64,000 bases of DNA from Flavobacteriales bacterium (GCA_016721005.1 JADKJM010000019.1:372001-436000), one strand, 5' to 3'. Shown: positions 34,879 through 43,500, numbered from the stretch's first letter. Numbers and translations: made by a program. The notes: a model not told the origin generated them from the letters alone.

Positions 34879-34879
34879 G

Positions 34880-36253
34880 TTAGAACGAATGACGGATCTG
34901 TAGTCGGAGACCAAGACGCTCCGGGGTGGCGTGAGTAACAGAGGAACGGCCAAGGTCGAAGGCCGGCAGCAAATACGAGGGCGAAGCAACAACGGACCAA
35001 TGTTCATGGGCCAGGTAACCGAGGTCAATGCCGAGAACGCCGAGCACAGCAACCGGATAGCGACGGGCAAGATCATCGTCGCTCAAGGTCGTCGATCGAA
35101 CGTGCTCATTCTCGGCGTCCCAGACCAGCGCCGCACTGGAATGGACCTTCGTCACTTCGATTGCGAAGCCGATCCGCGGGCCAGCGAACCAACGCCGAAG
35201 ATCATGGTGCCAAGCCAATTCCACAGGGACCCGGAACACATCCCGCCGATCCAATCCTTCCGAAACCGACTCGGATTCCACCACCGTCCAGGTGGTATCC
35301 GCGCTCATTACCTGGGTGTTCAGCGTAACAAGTTGCACAGCGGTGCTTTCAAGATCCGTCACCCGTTCCACTGATCGGTAGGCTTGCTCCGAACGCTGCC
35401 ACTCCACCCCCGCGCTCAGGACCAGGCCGGACCGCCACGAACGCCCACCCGAAAGGCCTATGGCGAGACCCGAGCGCCAACCACCGGCGTCGTTCAACGC
35501 ATGAACCAAGCCCACCTCACCGCCGCGCCATTCGTATCGGGTCGCGTAGTAGCCGACCGAAGGAGCGACCCACCAAGAGCCCTTCGATGCGGATAGACCA
35601 TCATATTGGGCAACACGTTCCGGTGAATAGGAGAGGCCGCCGCCTGTTGCGGAACTCACGGGCCGAAGCCGCTCCAAACGGAAGGGGACGAACTGATCCG
35701 CAGTGACCTGTTCGTTATGGATTGATGCAATTCCCTGGGGGCTCACGGTATTGGTCTCGTGCCTGTGGTGATCGACCGATGAAGCATGCGCTCCCGGTGC
35801 AAGAGCGGTTCCGCCCAATGAACCAGAGCCGTTGCCATTCTTGATCTTTCCATCCCCGGTATGGCGATCCGGTGAGGCACCACTCTTCCGGCTCTCTAAG
35901 ATCTTCGGACGCTCTGTTCGAGCACCCGGATCTTCGATCGACACAATTGGGGTCGGCGTAACTGGCGCGCTTCCGGTGGATGCGATCACATGTGGCTTAC
36001 TTTGGTTTGAACCGCTATCGATGGTCTTACCTACAACGGACGAAGACCGCGTAAAGGATGAATACCAAACACCTGCGCCGCTGATCATGAATAACAGAAG
36101 GAGCGCAACAAGCGAACGGCGCCACATGATCGCGCGTCTACGGCGAGCGCGCTCGGCGGCAAGAACAGCCGCACCCACATGTGCGGGAGGGGGCACTGAA
36201 GCACCCTCGAGCGCCTGCCGGAAAAGGTCATCAATGGGATGCACTTCGCGCAT
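34880..36253 (-). CDS. Single-pass membrane protein linked to ECF sigma factor; probable anti-sigma-like regulator
   Basis: A 457-residue protein. Residues 1-45 are hydrophilic and cytoplasmic (MREVHPIDDLFRQALEGA), residues about 52-70 form a membrane segment after an Arg-rich stop signal (RARRRRAIMWRR), about 75-180 is a Ser/Gly-rich linker, and about 190-457 is beta-rich with outer-membrane-barrel-like alternation ending LGLRLQIRHSF. The gene overlaps the sigma-factor gene by 23 bases, an arrangement typical of sigma/anti-sigma pairs. No classical ZAS zinc motif is visible. The terminal Phe and barrel-like repeats are odd for an inner-membrane regulator. I know no named family for this combination. 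Confidence 0.7.
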   Translation of the reverse strand: MREVHPIDDLFRQALEGASVPPPAHVGAAVLAAERARRRRAIMWRRSLVALLLLFMISGAGVWYSSFTRSSSVVGKTIDSGSNQSKPHVIASTGSAPVTPTPIVSIEDPGARTERPKILESRKSGASPDRHTGDGKIKNGNGSGSLGGTALAPGAHASSVDHHRHETNTVSPQGIASIHNEQVTADQFVPFRLERLRPVSSATGGGLSYSPERVAQYDGLSASKGSWWVAPSVGYYATRYEWRGGEVGLVHALNDAGGWRSGLAIGLSGGRSWRSGLVLSAGVEWQRSEQAYRSVERVTDLESTAVQLVTLNTQVMSADTTWTVVESESVSEGLDRRDVFRVPVELAWHHDLRRWFAGPRIGFAIEVTKVHSSAALVWDAENEHVRSTTLSDDDLARRYPVAVLGVLGIDLGYLAHEHWSVVASPSYLLPAFDLGRSSVTHATPERLGLRLQIRHSF

Positions 36254-36887
36254 GGACAGGTGTCGATTTGGAATTGATCTTCGCTTGTAGCATTCGGCGG
36301 GCTTTGGCAAGTTGACTTCGCGAGGTACTCTCACCACAACCGATCATCTCCGCGATCTCCGCGTGGTCATACCCCTCGATGGCGAACAGGTTGAACACCA
36401 TCCGGTAGCCATCGGGAAGGGAGGCTACCATTTCCATCAGGTCCTTCACACCCATTCGGTCCATGGCATCGGCCGCTACCGGCTCTTCGGGCAAATGCTC
36501 CAGCCCGAACTTCTCCATCTTGAAGGACTTCCGCCGGTACTGGTTGATCGAGGTATGCACCATGATCCGCCGCACCCAACCCTCCAGCGACCCCTCCATG
36601 CGGAAGTCGGGTAGTTTCTCGAATACGCGGATGAACCCTTCCTGCATGAGATCCTCGGCTTCCAGTTGGTGGCGGGCGAAACGAAGACACACGGCGAACA
36701 TGCGGCGTGCATAACGCGCATATAGGACTTCCTGAGAGCGGTGATCACCCCTCAGGCAGCCCTCGATCATTTCGCGTTCGCTCAGTTCACGCAACCGGAG
36801 GCTTGTTATGCCCCGGACACGGTGAGGAAGGGAACCGCTGCCCGGGGCGATGAACTCCAAGGTAAGGCTTACCTCTTCAGGACGCAT
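36231..36887 (-). CDS. ECF-type RNA polymerase sigma factor
   Basis: A sigma-70 family ECF factor, about 218 residues from the ATG at 36887. Region 2 reads EVLYARYARRMFAVCLRFA then DLMQEGFIRVFEKLPDFR and EGWVRRIMVHTSINQYRR; region 4 has YDHAEIAEMIGCGESTSRSQLAKARRML. The N-terminal 30-35 residues before LSEREMIEGC are longer than usual, so a TTG at roughly 36800 may be the true start. It overlaps the downstream membrane-protein gene, its likely regulator. A transposon lies immediately upstream: an 8-base target duplication starts 6 bases before the ATG, so the native promoter has probably been displaced or replaced. Confidence 0.85.
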   Translation of the reverse strand: MRPEEVSLTLEFIAPGSGSLPHRVRGITSLRLRELSEREMIEGCLRGDHRSQEVLYARYARRMFAVCLRFARHQLEAEDLMQEGFIRVFEKLPDFRMEGSLEGWVRRIMVHTSINQYRRKSFKMEKFGLEHLPEEPVAADAMDRMGVKDLMEMVASLPDGYRMVFNLFAIEGYDHAEIAEMIGCGESTSRSQLAKARRMLQAKINSKSTPVHARSASH

Positions 36888-36900
36888 GGCCGATCCGAGA

Positions 36901-36923
36901 GGCATTTACATACCAGTTGGGAC
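36901..36923 (+). repeat. Left terminal inverted repeat of the IS1595-type element
   Basis: Pairs with 39940-39962 at 19 of 23 positions; shared blocks GGCA, TACATAC and GTTGGGAC. Preceded by the presumed target duplication ATCCGAGA. Confidence 0.7.
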
Positions 36924-36955
36924 AAGGGCGCCAAAGACAAGCGAAGTTATGGGCG

Positions 36956-37696
36956 CTAGCCGCCTACTTGATCGTCGCCCCAATAGCCCTCGTCGGTCAG
37001 AATATCGAAGGCGCCAACAGGCCATCCATTGGTGGCCGTTGTGGTCTTTCTCAATACAGCCGTGAAGTAGTGCCGGAAACGATTGCCGCCAGTATCCCGA
37101 TAAGTCAACCAGCCTACATAACAGAAGTCCACCGGGTCAACCTTCCGAAGAACCGCATACTGATCCCCGCTATCAAACACCGCCAAGGAGATCGTGTGCT
37201 GACCACCAGCACTCATCGGAACATACAGAACATCCCTCCGAGTAATAATGCTTCTCAGTGGTCGAGCAGGCTTCTTGCCCTTCGGCACAAGGCTTATACC
37301 GTACTCATGCCCCACCAAGATCAGCAGGCTCCGACCGTGGTTCTTGAACAGCGCATTGACCGCTACGCGCGGATCGTGCTGATGTGCATTCAGAGTAACC
37401 TTATCCACGACAAGGTAAGGGCGCTCCTGAGACACACTCAGATCAACGCTTCGCTTGGTCTGCTTCAACGTGTCTTGGGTGATGAACCACAGAAACACCG
37501 TTGCCGCTGCAATGGGAATGTTCACCATCACCGCCCACCATTCCGGGATCATCCACCATGGATCCTGTTCGCCCTGCTCGCCGCCGGGGGCGTAGGAGCC
37601 GCCTATCTGATGACGCGCGACAAGGACAACCACAAGAATTGAAAGCAACCACAACATCCCGATCAACGCTATGCGCTCACCCTTCGTGAAACTCAT
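36956..37696 (-). CDS. Passenger membrane protein of unknown function
   Basis: A 246-residue protein with two membrane segments near the N terminus (about 9-27, LIGMLWLLSILVVVLVA, and 54-72, MVNIPIAAATVFLWFIT), a short coiled stretch (TLKQTKRSVDLSVSQERPYL), and a C-terminal soluble beta-rich domain with NHGRSLLILVGHEYG and FDILTDEGYW. I do not recognise a family, although two-TM plus 'ERPYL' proteins are frequent hypothetical proteins in many bacteria. It lies just inside the left end of the transposon, facing away from the transposase with 42 bases between starts. Its role as cargo is inferred from position. Confidence 0.7.
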   Translation of the reverse strand: MSFTKGERIALIGMLWLLSILVVVLVARHQIGGSYAPGGEQGEQDPWWMIPEWWAVMVNIPIAAATVFLWFITQDTLKQTKRSVDLSVSQERPYLVVDKVTLNAHQHDPRVAVNALFKNHGRSLLILVGHEYGISLVPKGKKPARPLRSIITRRDVLYVPMSAGGQHTISLAVFDSGDQYAVLRKVDPVDFCYVGWLTYRDTGGNRFRHYFTAVLRKTTTATNGWPVGAFDILTDEGYWGDDQVGG

Positions 37697-37738
37697 CGCA
37701 CCAAACTACCCAACGATCCGTAATTTCAAAGGGCAAGA

Positions 37739-38680
37739 ATGAAACACTTTGAAACCCTCATCCAACTTCAAGATCATTTCGCATCCGAACAGGTGTGCCG
37801 CGATCACCTAGCCGCCCTGCGTTGGGGAGCGGACGGAATCCCGTGTTGCCCCTTCTGTGGGGTCGTGGGCGCCTACTCTATCGAGAAGGGCAAACGCTTC
37901 AAGTGCAAGGACAAGGGGTGCGCAAAGAAGTTCTCCGTGACCGTAGGCACCGTGTTCGAGAATACGAAGCTCCCCCTTCGCGTGTGGTTCGCCGCGATCT
38001 ACTTGGCCTGTAATAGCAGCAAGGGCGTGTCGTCCCTTCAGCTATCCCGGAACCTTGGCATCACACAAAAGACGGGGTGGTTCCTTCTGTGCCGCATCCG
38101 TGAAATGCTCATCGAACGAACGCCCACCTTGCTTCACGGCGTGGTGGAGGCCGACGAAACCTACATAGGAGGGGCGGAAACGAATAAGCACGCCGTCAAG
38201 CGAACCGAGGGGATGTACGGCGGGAAGGGCAAGGCTCCCGTGCTGGGTATCCTGGAGCGTGACGGGCGCGTGGTGGTCAAGCCCATCGAGAACAGCAAGC
38301 GGGCAACGATCCAACCCATCGTCAGGCAGCACGTAGCGATCGGATCCGTGCTATCCACGGACGAACACACGGGATACAAGGGAATGCGCAAGACGTACAG
38401 CCATATCACCGTCAACCACCACACGGGCGAATACGTCAAGGGCAACGCACACACCAACGGTATCGAAAACTTCTGGTCGCTGATGAAGCGCGGGATCAAT
38501 GGCATCTACCACCAAGTATCCCCGAAACATCTTCACCGCTATTGTGACGAGTACGCCTATCGCTTCAATAACCGCCTAGCCCGCCAAGAGGACAAGTTCA
38601 ACACGGCGGTGTTCCAAGCGGACGGACGACGCCTCACTTATCGGCTGTTGATCGGCAAAGACAAAGTATCATGCCCATGA
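37739..38680 (+). CDS. IS1595-family (ISXO2-like) transposase
   Basis: A 313-residue DDE transposase. An N-terminal zinc ribbon (Cys37-x2-Cys40, Cys56 and Cys61 in CKDKGCAKKF) precedes a helix-turn-helix-like part (SSLQLSRNLGITQKTGWFLL) and the ISXO2 catalytic domain: Asp139 in EADETYIGG, Asp208 in STDEHTGY and Glu243 in HTNGIENFWSLMKRG. All three acidic residues and the Asn-Gly before Glu are present and the frame is intact, so it may still be active. Its last codons overlap a small plus-strand frame and, on the other strand, the end of the 188-residue gene. Confidence 0.93.
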   Translation: MKHFETLIQLQDHFASEQVCRDHLAALRWGADGIPCCPFCGVVGAYSIEKGKRFKCKDKGCAKKFSVTVGTVFENTKLPLRVWFAAIYLACNSSKGVSSLQLSRNLGITQKTGWFLLCRIREMLIERTPTLLHGVVEADETYIGGAETNKHAVKRTEGMYGGKGKAPVLGILERDGRVVVKPIENSKRATIQPIVRQHVAIGSVLSTDEHTGYKGMRKTYSHITVNHHTGEYVKGNAHTNGIENFWSLMKRGINGIYHQVSPKHLHRYCDEYAYRFNNRLARQEDKFNTAVFQADGRRLTYRLLIGKDKVSCP

Positions 38681-39204
38681 GTTTCGGCCTCCTTTTCTTC
38701 GGTATCGCCCTTCTGTGTCTTGGTTTCTGCCTTGGCGGTGTTATGGTCGGGTATCACCTCGGTCGCCGCGACAGGGACAATCCTTAAGCTGTCCCTAAGC
38801 TCCTGTAGATCCCGCGAACTTTCGAGAGCAGATGCGTCCGACCAGTAACGGCCAACTACAAAACATCCGGCGCCAATGGTGCTCAACACAAGCAGTATCA
38901 CCCCATTGCTCCACGCCTCTAAGAAGTTCTTCTTCGGCCCCTTGTAGACACCGTGAAGCCTAATGGCATCAATCGCCCTTTCTATGCGTCTCCTTGTGTC
39001 CTCGCGATAGCCCTTTTGATTGCCGCTTCCAAAGCCAAGCGTCAAGTGCATTATAATACTGTGTTCTTCGCCCCCCGGCTTGAACAATGGCAGCATGAGC
39101 GCCCGCGCCCTCCCGCTCCACCGATCGGTAGACGCTCTATCGCTCACGGCATCAAGGTCCGTAAGCAATTTGCGCAACTCCTTTAGCGCACGTCGTCGCG
39201 TCAT
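38638..39204 (-). CDS. Passenger protein with one membrane segment, unknown function
   Basis: A 188-residue protein: a basic, helical N-terminal half (MTRRRALKELRKLLTDLDAV, later YREDTRRRIERAIDAIRLHG), a membrane segment at about 101-120 (VILLVLSTIGAGCFVVG), and a charged Lys/Glu-rich C-terminal tail ending in the transposase's 3' end, overlapping it by 43 bases on the opposite strand. No family recognised. The N-terminal arrangement would place a helical domain in the cytoplasm before the anchor. It belongs to the block of minus-strand cargo genes between the transposase and the right transposon end. Confidence 0.6.
   Translation of the reverse strand: MTRRRALKELRKLLTDLDAVSDRASTDRWSGRARALMLPLFKPGGEEHSIIMHLTLGFGSGNQKGYREDTRRRIERAIDAIRLHGVYKGPKKNFLEAWSNGVILLVLSTIGAGCFVVGRYWSDASALESSRDLQELRDSLRIVPVAATEVIPDHNTAKAETKTQKGDTEEKEAETHGHDTLSLPINSR
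38671..38787 (+). CDS. Possible 38-residue single-TM protein overlapping the transposase stop
   Basis: ATG at 38671 (or 38677) overlaps the transposase TGA. It encodes a hydrophobic run FGLLFFGIALLCLGFCLGG followed by VMVGYHLGRRDRDNP, the shape of a small bitopic membrane protein with positive-inside tail. It lies antisense to the C-terminal codons of the 188-residue minus-strand frame, so at most one of the two is likely under strong coding selection here. It could be a chance frame. Confidence 0.3.
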   Translation: MPMSFGLLFFGIALLCLGFCLGGVMVGYHLGRRDRDNP

Positions 39205-39223
39205 GCCCGTAACCTAGTCGATC

Positions 39224-39610
39224 CTATGAAGAATAGTCCTTATGGATCGTGTTGGCCATCATCAGAGTGTAGAGCAGGCAAAGCCCCTGAAGCACAATGA
39301 CGCCCCAATACTGAAGCCCTTCTAATTCCAATGGAAAGCCTAGCATGTACCACAGGCGCCATAGGCTCAATACCACTACCGTCCAGATCATCAGTGCGGT
39401 GGATCGCTTGCCTATCCACCAAGCAACGATTACAGGTGCCGCCATCGCGAAGGCGAGTACCACATGGGCTATCGACAACCACAATACCCAAAAAGCCCAC
39501 CGTGGCAGATCCGTGGTTGTCCACAGAAAGCAGAAGACCACTAGCGCATTCACAAACACTTGAAGAAAGAATGCCGCTATAATGGCCGCGACGTTGCGTA
39601 GGATGTTCAT
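39224..39610 (-). CDS. Passenger four-TM membrane protein, unknown function
   Basis: A 128-residue protein that is almost entirely hydrophobic, with membrane segments at about 7-30, 37-58, 63-80 and 95-118 and Trp-rich loops (LWRLWYMLGFPLELEGLQYWG). The ATG at 39610 is used; a GTG at 39619 would add three residues. No family recognised. It ends 19 bases before the start of the 188-residue gene and begins 11 bases after the 42-residue gene on the same strand, so these three look like one cargo operon. Confidence 0.65.
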   Translation of the reverse strand: MNILRNVAAIIAAFFLQVFVNALVVFCFLWTTTDLPRWAFWVLWLSIAHVVLAFAMAAPVIVAWWIGKRSTALMIWTVVVLSLWRLWYMLGFPLELEGLQYWGVIVLQGLCLLYTLMMANTIHKDYSS

Positions 39611-39621
39611 GCCGCCCACAA

Positions 39622-39750
39622 CTACTTCTTAGCCTTCTTGACCTTGGGCTTAGGCTTGACCACCTTCCTCGTCGGGGGCGTGAACGCGGCCCTCAGCACA
39701 TCGTCCATCGTGCCGTGGATCTTCAGGGGCTGTTCCTCTTTCCGGGACAT
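39622..39750 (-). CDS. 42-residue basic protein, first gene of the cargo operon
   Basis: ATG at 39750 to TAG at 39622. The protein has two parts: an N-terminal motif around PLKIHGTMDDVLRAAFTPP and a Lys/Pro tail with KPKPKVKKAKK. The first part (PLKIxGTxDDVLxA) resembles small proteins I have seen in other Bacteroidota beside insertion sequences, but I cannot name a family. It lies 11 bases before the four-TM gene on the same strand and about 190 bases inside the right end of the transposon. Confidence 0.55.
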   Translation of the reverse strand: MSRKEEQPLKIHGTMDDVLRAAFTPPTRKVVKPKPKVKKAKK

Positions 39751-39939
39751 ACGGCCAAGGTAAGCCCACCCTCCCTATCTTCACGTTGTTCTTTCAATAG
39801 CGACCGTCAGCCTAGACGCGCGGCAGCGATACGACACACGAGCGCATCGCGGGAGCCGAGGACATCGTTCCGGGTCGTCACCGTCGCCAAAGTGCGAAAA
39901 CGCCGAAACCGGCGCCCCTCTAAGGGTCTATTTCAGCCC

Positions 39940-39962
39940 GTCCCAACACGTATGTAGTTGCC
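39940..39962 (-). repeat. Right terminal inverted repeat of the IS1595-type element
   Basis: Reverse complement matches the left end at 19 of 23 positions. It is followed at 39963-39970 by ATCTGAGA, one change from the left flank ATCCGAGA. Between 39751 and 39939 (189 bases) I see no gene; from 39971 to 40116 lies the ssb leader. Confidence 0.7.
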
Positions 39963-40116
39963 ATCTGAGAAGTGGTCCGTAAACGACAGCAAACAGTTGT
40001 AGTCGCATATAAACGACGGCTGGCCGGATCCCGGAACCAGGCCGGTGAACGTTTGTATCGTGGTTCGGTATCAGCACCGGACCGGAACGAAAGATCAAAC
40101 CCTAAACCCAAGTACC

Positions 40117-40473
40117 ATGAACACGCTGAAGAACAAAGTACACCTGATCGGAAACCTCGGATTCGATCCGGAAGTGCGGGAGATCGCCAAAGGGCGCAAG
40201 GTGGCCCGCCTATCCGTAGCCACCAACGATAGCTATCGCAATGCCGATGGCGAGAAGGTGACGGACACCCAATGGCACACCGTGGTGGCCTGGGGACAGA
40301 CCGCTGAAATGGTGGAGCGCCTTCTTCGCAAGGGTTCGCCGGTGGTACTCGAGGGCCGCTTGGTCCACAGGAGTTACGAGGCCAAGGATGGGACCAAGCG
40401 CTACATCACGGAGGTGGTGATGAACACCTTCCAGCTGCTTCCGAGCAAGCGCGAAGAAGCCGCGGCAGCGTGA
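40117..40473 (+). CDS. ssb: Single-stranded DNA-binding protein, short paralogue 2
   Basis: A 118-residue SSB: MNTLKNKVHLIGNLGFDPEVR, RLSVATNDSYR, DTQWHTVVAWGQTAEMVERL, KGSPVVLEGRLVHRSYE and ITEVVMNTFQLL, ending in SKREEAAAA. Like the copy at 33313 it has no acidic C-terminal tip. The ATG at 40117 is chosen because it aligns with paralogue 1; an upstream start at 40045 adds unrelated residues. Its leader begins directly after the target duplication of the transposon, and before the insertion it may have faced the ECF sigma gene as a divergent neighbour. A strong terminator follows. Confidence 0.93.
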   Translation: MNTLKNKVHLIGNLGFDPEVREIAKGRKVARLSVATNDSYRNADGEKVTDTQWHTVVAWGQTAEMVERLLRKGSPVVLEGRLVHRSYEAKDGTKRYITEVVMNTFQLLPSKREEAAAA

Positions 40474-40494
40474 GCCACGCAATAGCACAAAGAA

Positions 40495-40523
40495 GAAGGG
40501 CGGCCGATGATCGGCCGCCCTTC
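40495..40523. terminator. Bidirectional hairpin terminator
   Basis: Perfect 13-bp arms GAAGGGCGGCCGA (40495-40507) and TCGGCCGCCCTTC (40511-40523) around a 3-base loop, with further pairing AGCAC/GTGCT outside. It lies between convergent ssb and the PKD-repeat gene and could serve both. Confidence 0.85.
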
Positions 40524-40549
40524 GTGCTATCAGGTACGTGATGCGTGGA

Positions 40550-43500
40550 TCAACGCTCCACAGTGAACCGGAAGGTGTTCCGCTGGTTGCCATCCTTCAG
40601 CTCCAGCACATAGATCGCGGGCGCCAACTGATCGATCGCCAACGAGTTGCGACCGGGGTGCACCCGCTCGGTGTACACGAGTCGTCCATCGGCGCTCCAG
40701 ATCCTCGCATCGCCACCAGTTGTCAAGCCGTCGAGGATAAGGTGATCACGTGCGGGGATCGGATATACACGAATGGTTTCCGCGCTCGTCTCCTCCAGAC
40801 CGACGGAATTCTCAAAGGGGTTGACCCACTCGCAATGTTCGGCCCAGCAGGTGTCCTCTGTGGCGGCATTCCAGGTCCACGCAGCAATACACACATGGAA
40901 GGGTCCCGGAGGCTCGTAGATATGCGTGACGACTTCACCGTATCCTTCGCCGCCATCACCGAAGAACCACAGGAAGCCGGTCACCGGAACGCTTGCGGTT
41001 CCCATGTAGACCACGGTCGGGCCTTGTCCGGTATGCGTGAACGAGACCGTGAACGGGGTACACCCCGGACCATTCACCACCACGGTCGAGCAGAACTCAT
41101 CCACACACGTGACCACGCCGGTACCGGGGATCTCGAACAAGGAGGTGACGACCAAACACACTTGGTAGGTCCCCGATTGGGAATAGGTGTGGAAGGGCTG
41201 TGGGTCCGCACTTGTCGATCCATCACCGAAGGTCCAATGCCATGTGGTCTGGAAACCCACGCCGGTTGTTCCATTGCTGAACTGCACTCCATTGGGCGTT
41301 GCATTCCAAGTGAAGCCGGCATTGAGCCCATCGCATGGACCACCAACACCTTCGACCACGACCTCGTTGCACACTTCGTCAGTGCAAGTGATCAGGTTTC
41401 CATTGATCTCGAAAATGGTCGTGATCGTCAGGCACGCATGGTACGTGCCGGGTCCAGGATAGACATGGACCAGCTGCGAACCGGAGCCCGTGGTGCCATC
41501 GCCGAAACTCCAGGACCACGTGGTGGACTGCCCGAGTCCGGTCGCGGTGCTGGAGAAGTACACGCCGTTCGGAGTGCTGGTCCAATTGAAGGCTGCGTCG
41601 AGTTGATCACACGGATTACCACCACCCACTGTCACATTAACACAGTACTCATCGGTGCAGGTGATCAGTGTGCCGTTCACTTCAAAAACCGTGGTGACGG
41701 TCAAGCACGCATTGTACGAGCCCGGTCCAGGATAGACATGGACCAGCTGCGAACCGGAGCCCGTGGTGCCATCGCCGAAACTCCAGGACCACGTGGTGGA
41801 CTGCCCGAGTCCGGTCGCGGTGCTGGAGAAGTACACGCCGTTCGGAGTGCTGGTCCAATTGAAGGCTGCGTCGAGTTGATCACACGGATTACCACCACCC
41901 ACTGTCACATTAACACAGTACTCATCGGTGCAGGTGATCAGTGTGCCGTTCACTTCAAAAACCGTGGTGACGGTCAAGCACGCATTGTACGAGCCCGGTC
42001 CAGGATAGACATGGACCAGCTGCGAACCGGAGCCCGTGGTGCCATCGCCGAAACTCCAGGACCACGTGGTGGACTGCCCGAGTCCGGTCGCGGTGCCGAA
42101 GAAGTACACGCCGTTCGGTGTGCTGGTCCAATTGAAGGCTGCGTCGAGTTGATTACACGGATTACCACCACCCACTGTCACATTAACGCAGTACTCATCG
42201 GTGCAGGTGATCAGTGTGCCGTTCACTTCAAAAACCGTGGTGACGGTCAAGCACGCATTGTACGAGCCCGGTCCGGGATAGACATGAACCAGTTGTGAAC
42301 CGGAACCCGTGGTGCCATCGCCGAAACTCCAGGACCACGTGGTGGACTGCCCGAGTCCGGTCGCGGTGCCGAAGAAGTACACGCCGTTCGGGGTGCTGGT
42401 CCAATTGAAGGCTGCGTCGAGTTGATCACACGGGTTACCAGCACCTTGGACCACCACCGTCGTGCAGTACTCGCTCACGCAGGTGTTCCAATACGCGTTC
42501 AAGCAAACGATATAGGTTCCTGCTTCCGCATAGTTGTGTGTCGGAGCAACGCCGGATCCCGTGATCCCATCACCGAAATGCCAGACGAACTGGGTTCCCG
42601 GTTCGTTCGGTGTGCAGTTGTTGAAGAAGACAGCCAACGGTCCAGCAGAGCTCGGAACGAAACAAGCGTCGAACCCATCACATGGATCGCTGCTCTGCAC
42701 CGTGATCATTTCGCAATGATCCGCGAAGCAGGTGTCTTGTGTCGATGGGTTCCATGTCCAGACCGTTAGGCACACTTCGTAGGTGCCACCAGCGGGATAG
42801 ATGTGATACGGGTTGGGCCCATCACCGACGGTGCCATCCCCGAAGGTCCACGAATAGGTCCACTGGGTGTTGATCACTGCGTTCGCGAAGTTCACGCCGA
42901 GGTCAGCAGCGCTGCCTTGGAATCCCGCGTTGAGACCATCGCATGGGTTGCCACCACCAATGACCACGTTGGTGCAGTACTCATCCGCACAAGTTGTCAA
43001 CGTACCGCTCACCTCGAAAATGGTGACAACGGTCAAGCACGCATTGTAAGTGCCGGGTCCGGGATAGACATGAACCAACTGTGAGCCGGAACCGGTAGTT
43101 CCGTCACCGAAGCTCCAGGACCACGTGGTGGACTGCCCGAGTCCGGTCGCGGTGCTGGAGAAGTACACGCCGTTCGGAGTGCTGGTCCAATTGAAGGCCG
43201 CGTCGAGTTGTTCGCACGGGTTACCACCACCCACTGTCACATTAACGCAGTACTCATCGGTGCAGGTGATCAGCGTGCCGTTCACTTCAAAAACCGTGGT
43301 GACGGTCAAGCACGCATTGTACGAGCCCGGCCCGGGATAGACATGGACCAGTTGTGATCCAGAACCGGTAGTTCCATCACCGAAGCTCCAGGACCACGTG
43401 GTCGATTGCCCGAGTCCGGTCGCGGTGCCGAAGAAATACACGCCGTTCGGGGTGCTGGTCCAATTGAAGGCTGCGTCGAGTTGATCACACGGGTTACCAC

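Larger units (their letters stand above)
36901..39962. mobile_element. IS1595-type transposon with passenger genes (3,062 bp)
   Basis: The boundaries come from matching ends. Left 36901-36923 and right 39940-39962 (reverse complement) both read GGCA-2-TACATAC-2-GTTGGGAC, 19 of 23 bases. Directly outside lie ATCCGAGA (36893-36900) and ATCTGAGA (39963-39970), an 8-base target duplication with one change; 8-bp duplications are characteristic of the IS1595 family. Inside are an ISXO2-like transposase (+) and four other possible genes, three encoding membrane-type proteins, plus one 42-residue basic protein. The one TSD mismatch suggests the insertion is not very recent. Confidence 0.75.

Noticed and set aside
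36905..36907. ATG-type start for the sigma factor at 36905
   Set aside because: This codon lies inside the transposon's terminal repeat, so it cannot be the ancestral start.
40538..42298. 586-residue open frame on the plus strand opposite the PKD gene
   Set aside because: Its protein repeats mirror the 273-base modules of the minus-strand gene, and the minus strand has signal peptide, PKD and T9SS domains. It is a shadow of the repeat.
41428..42440. CRISPR-like periodic repeats
   Set aside because: Period is 273 bases with no unique spacers; they are coding modules of one protein.
41510..43400. GACCACGTGGT palindromes in the PKD modules as extra parS sites
   Set aside because: Outside the CACGTG core they do not match the parS flanks and they recur only because the modules are duplicated.
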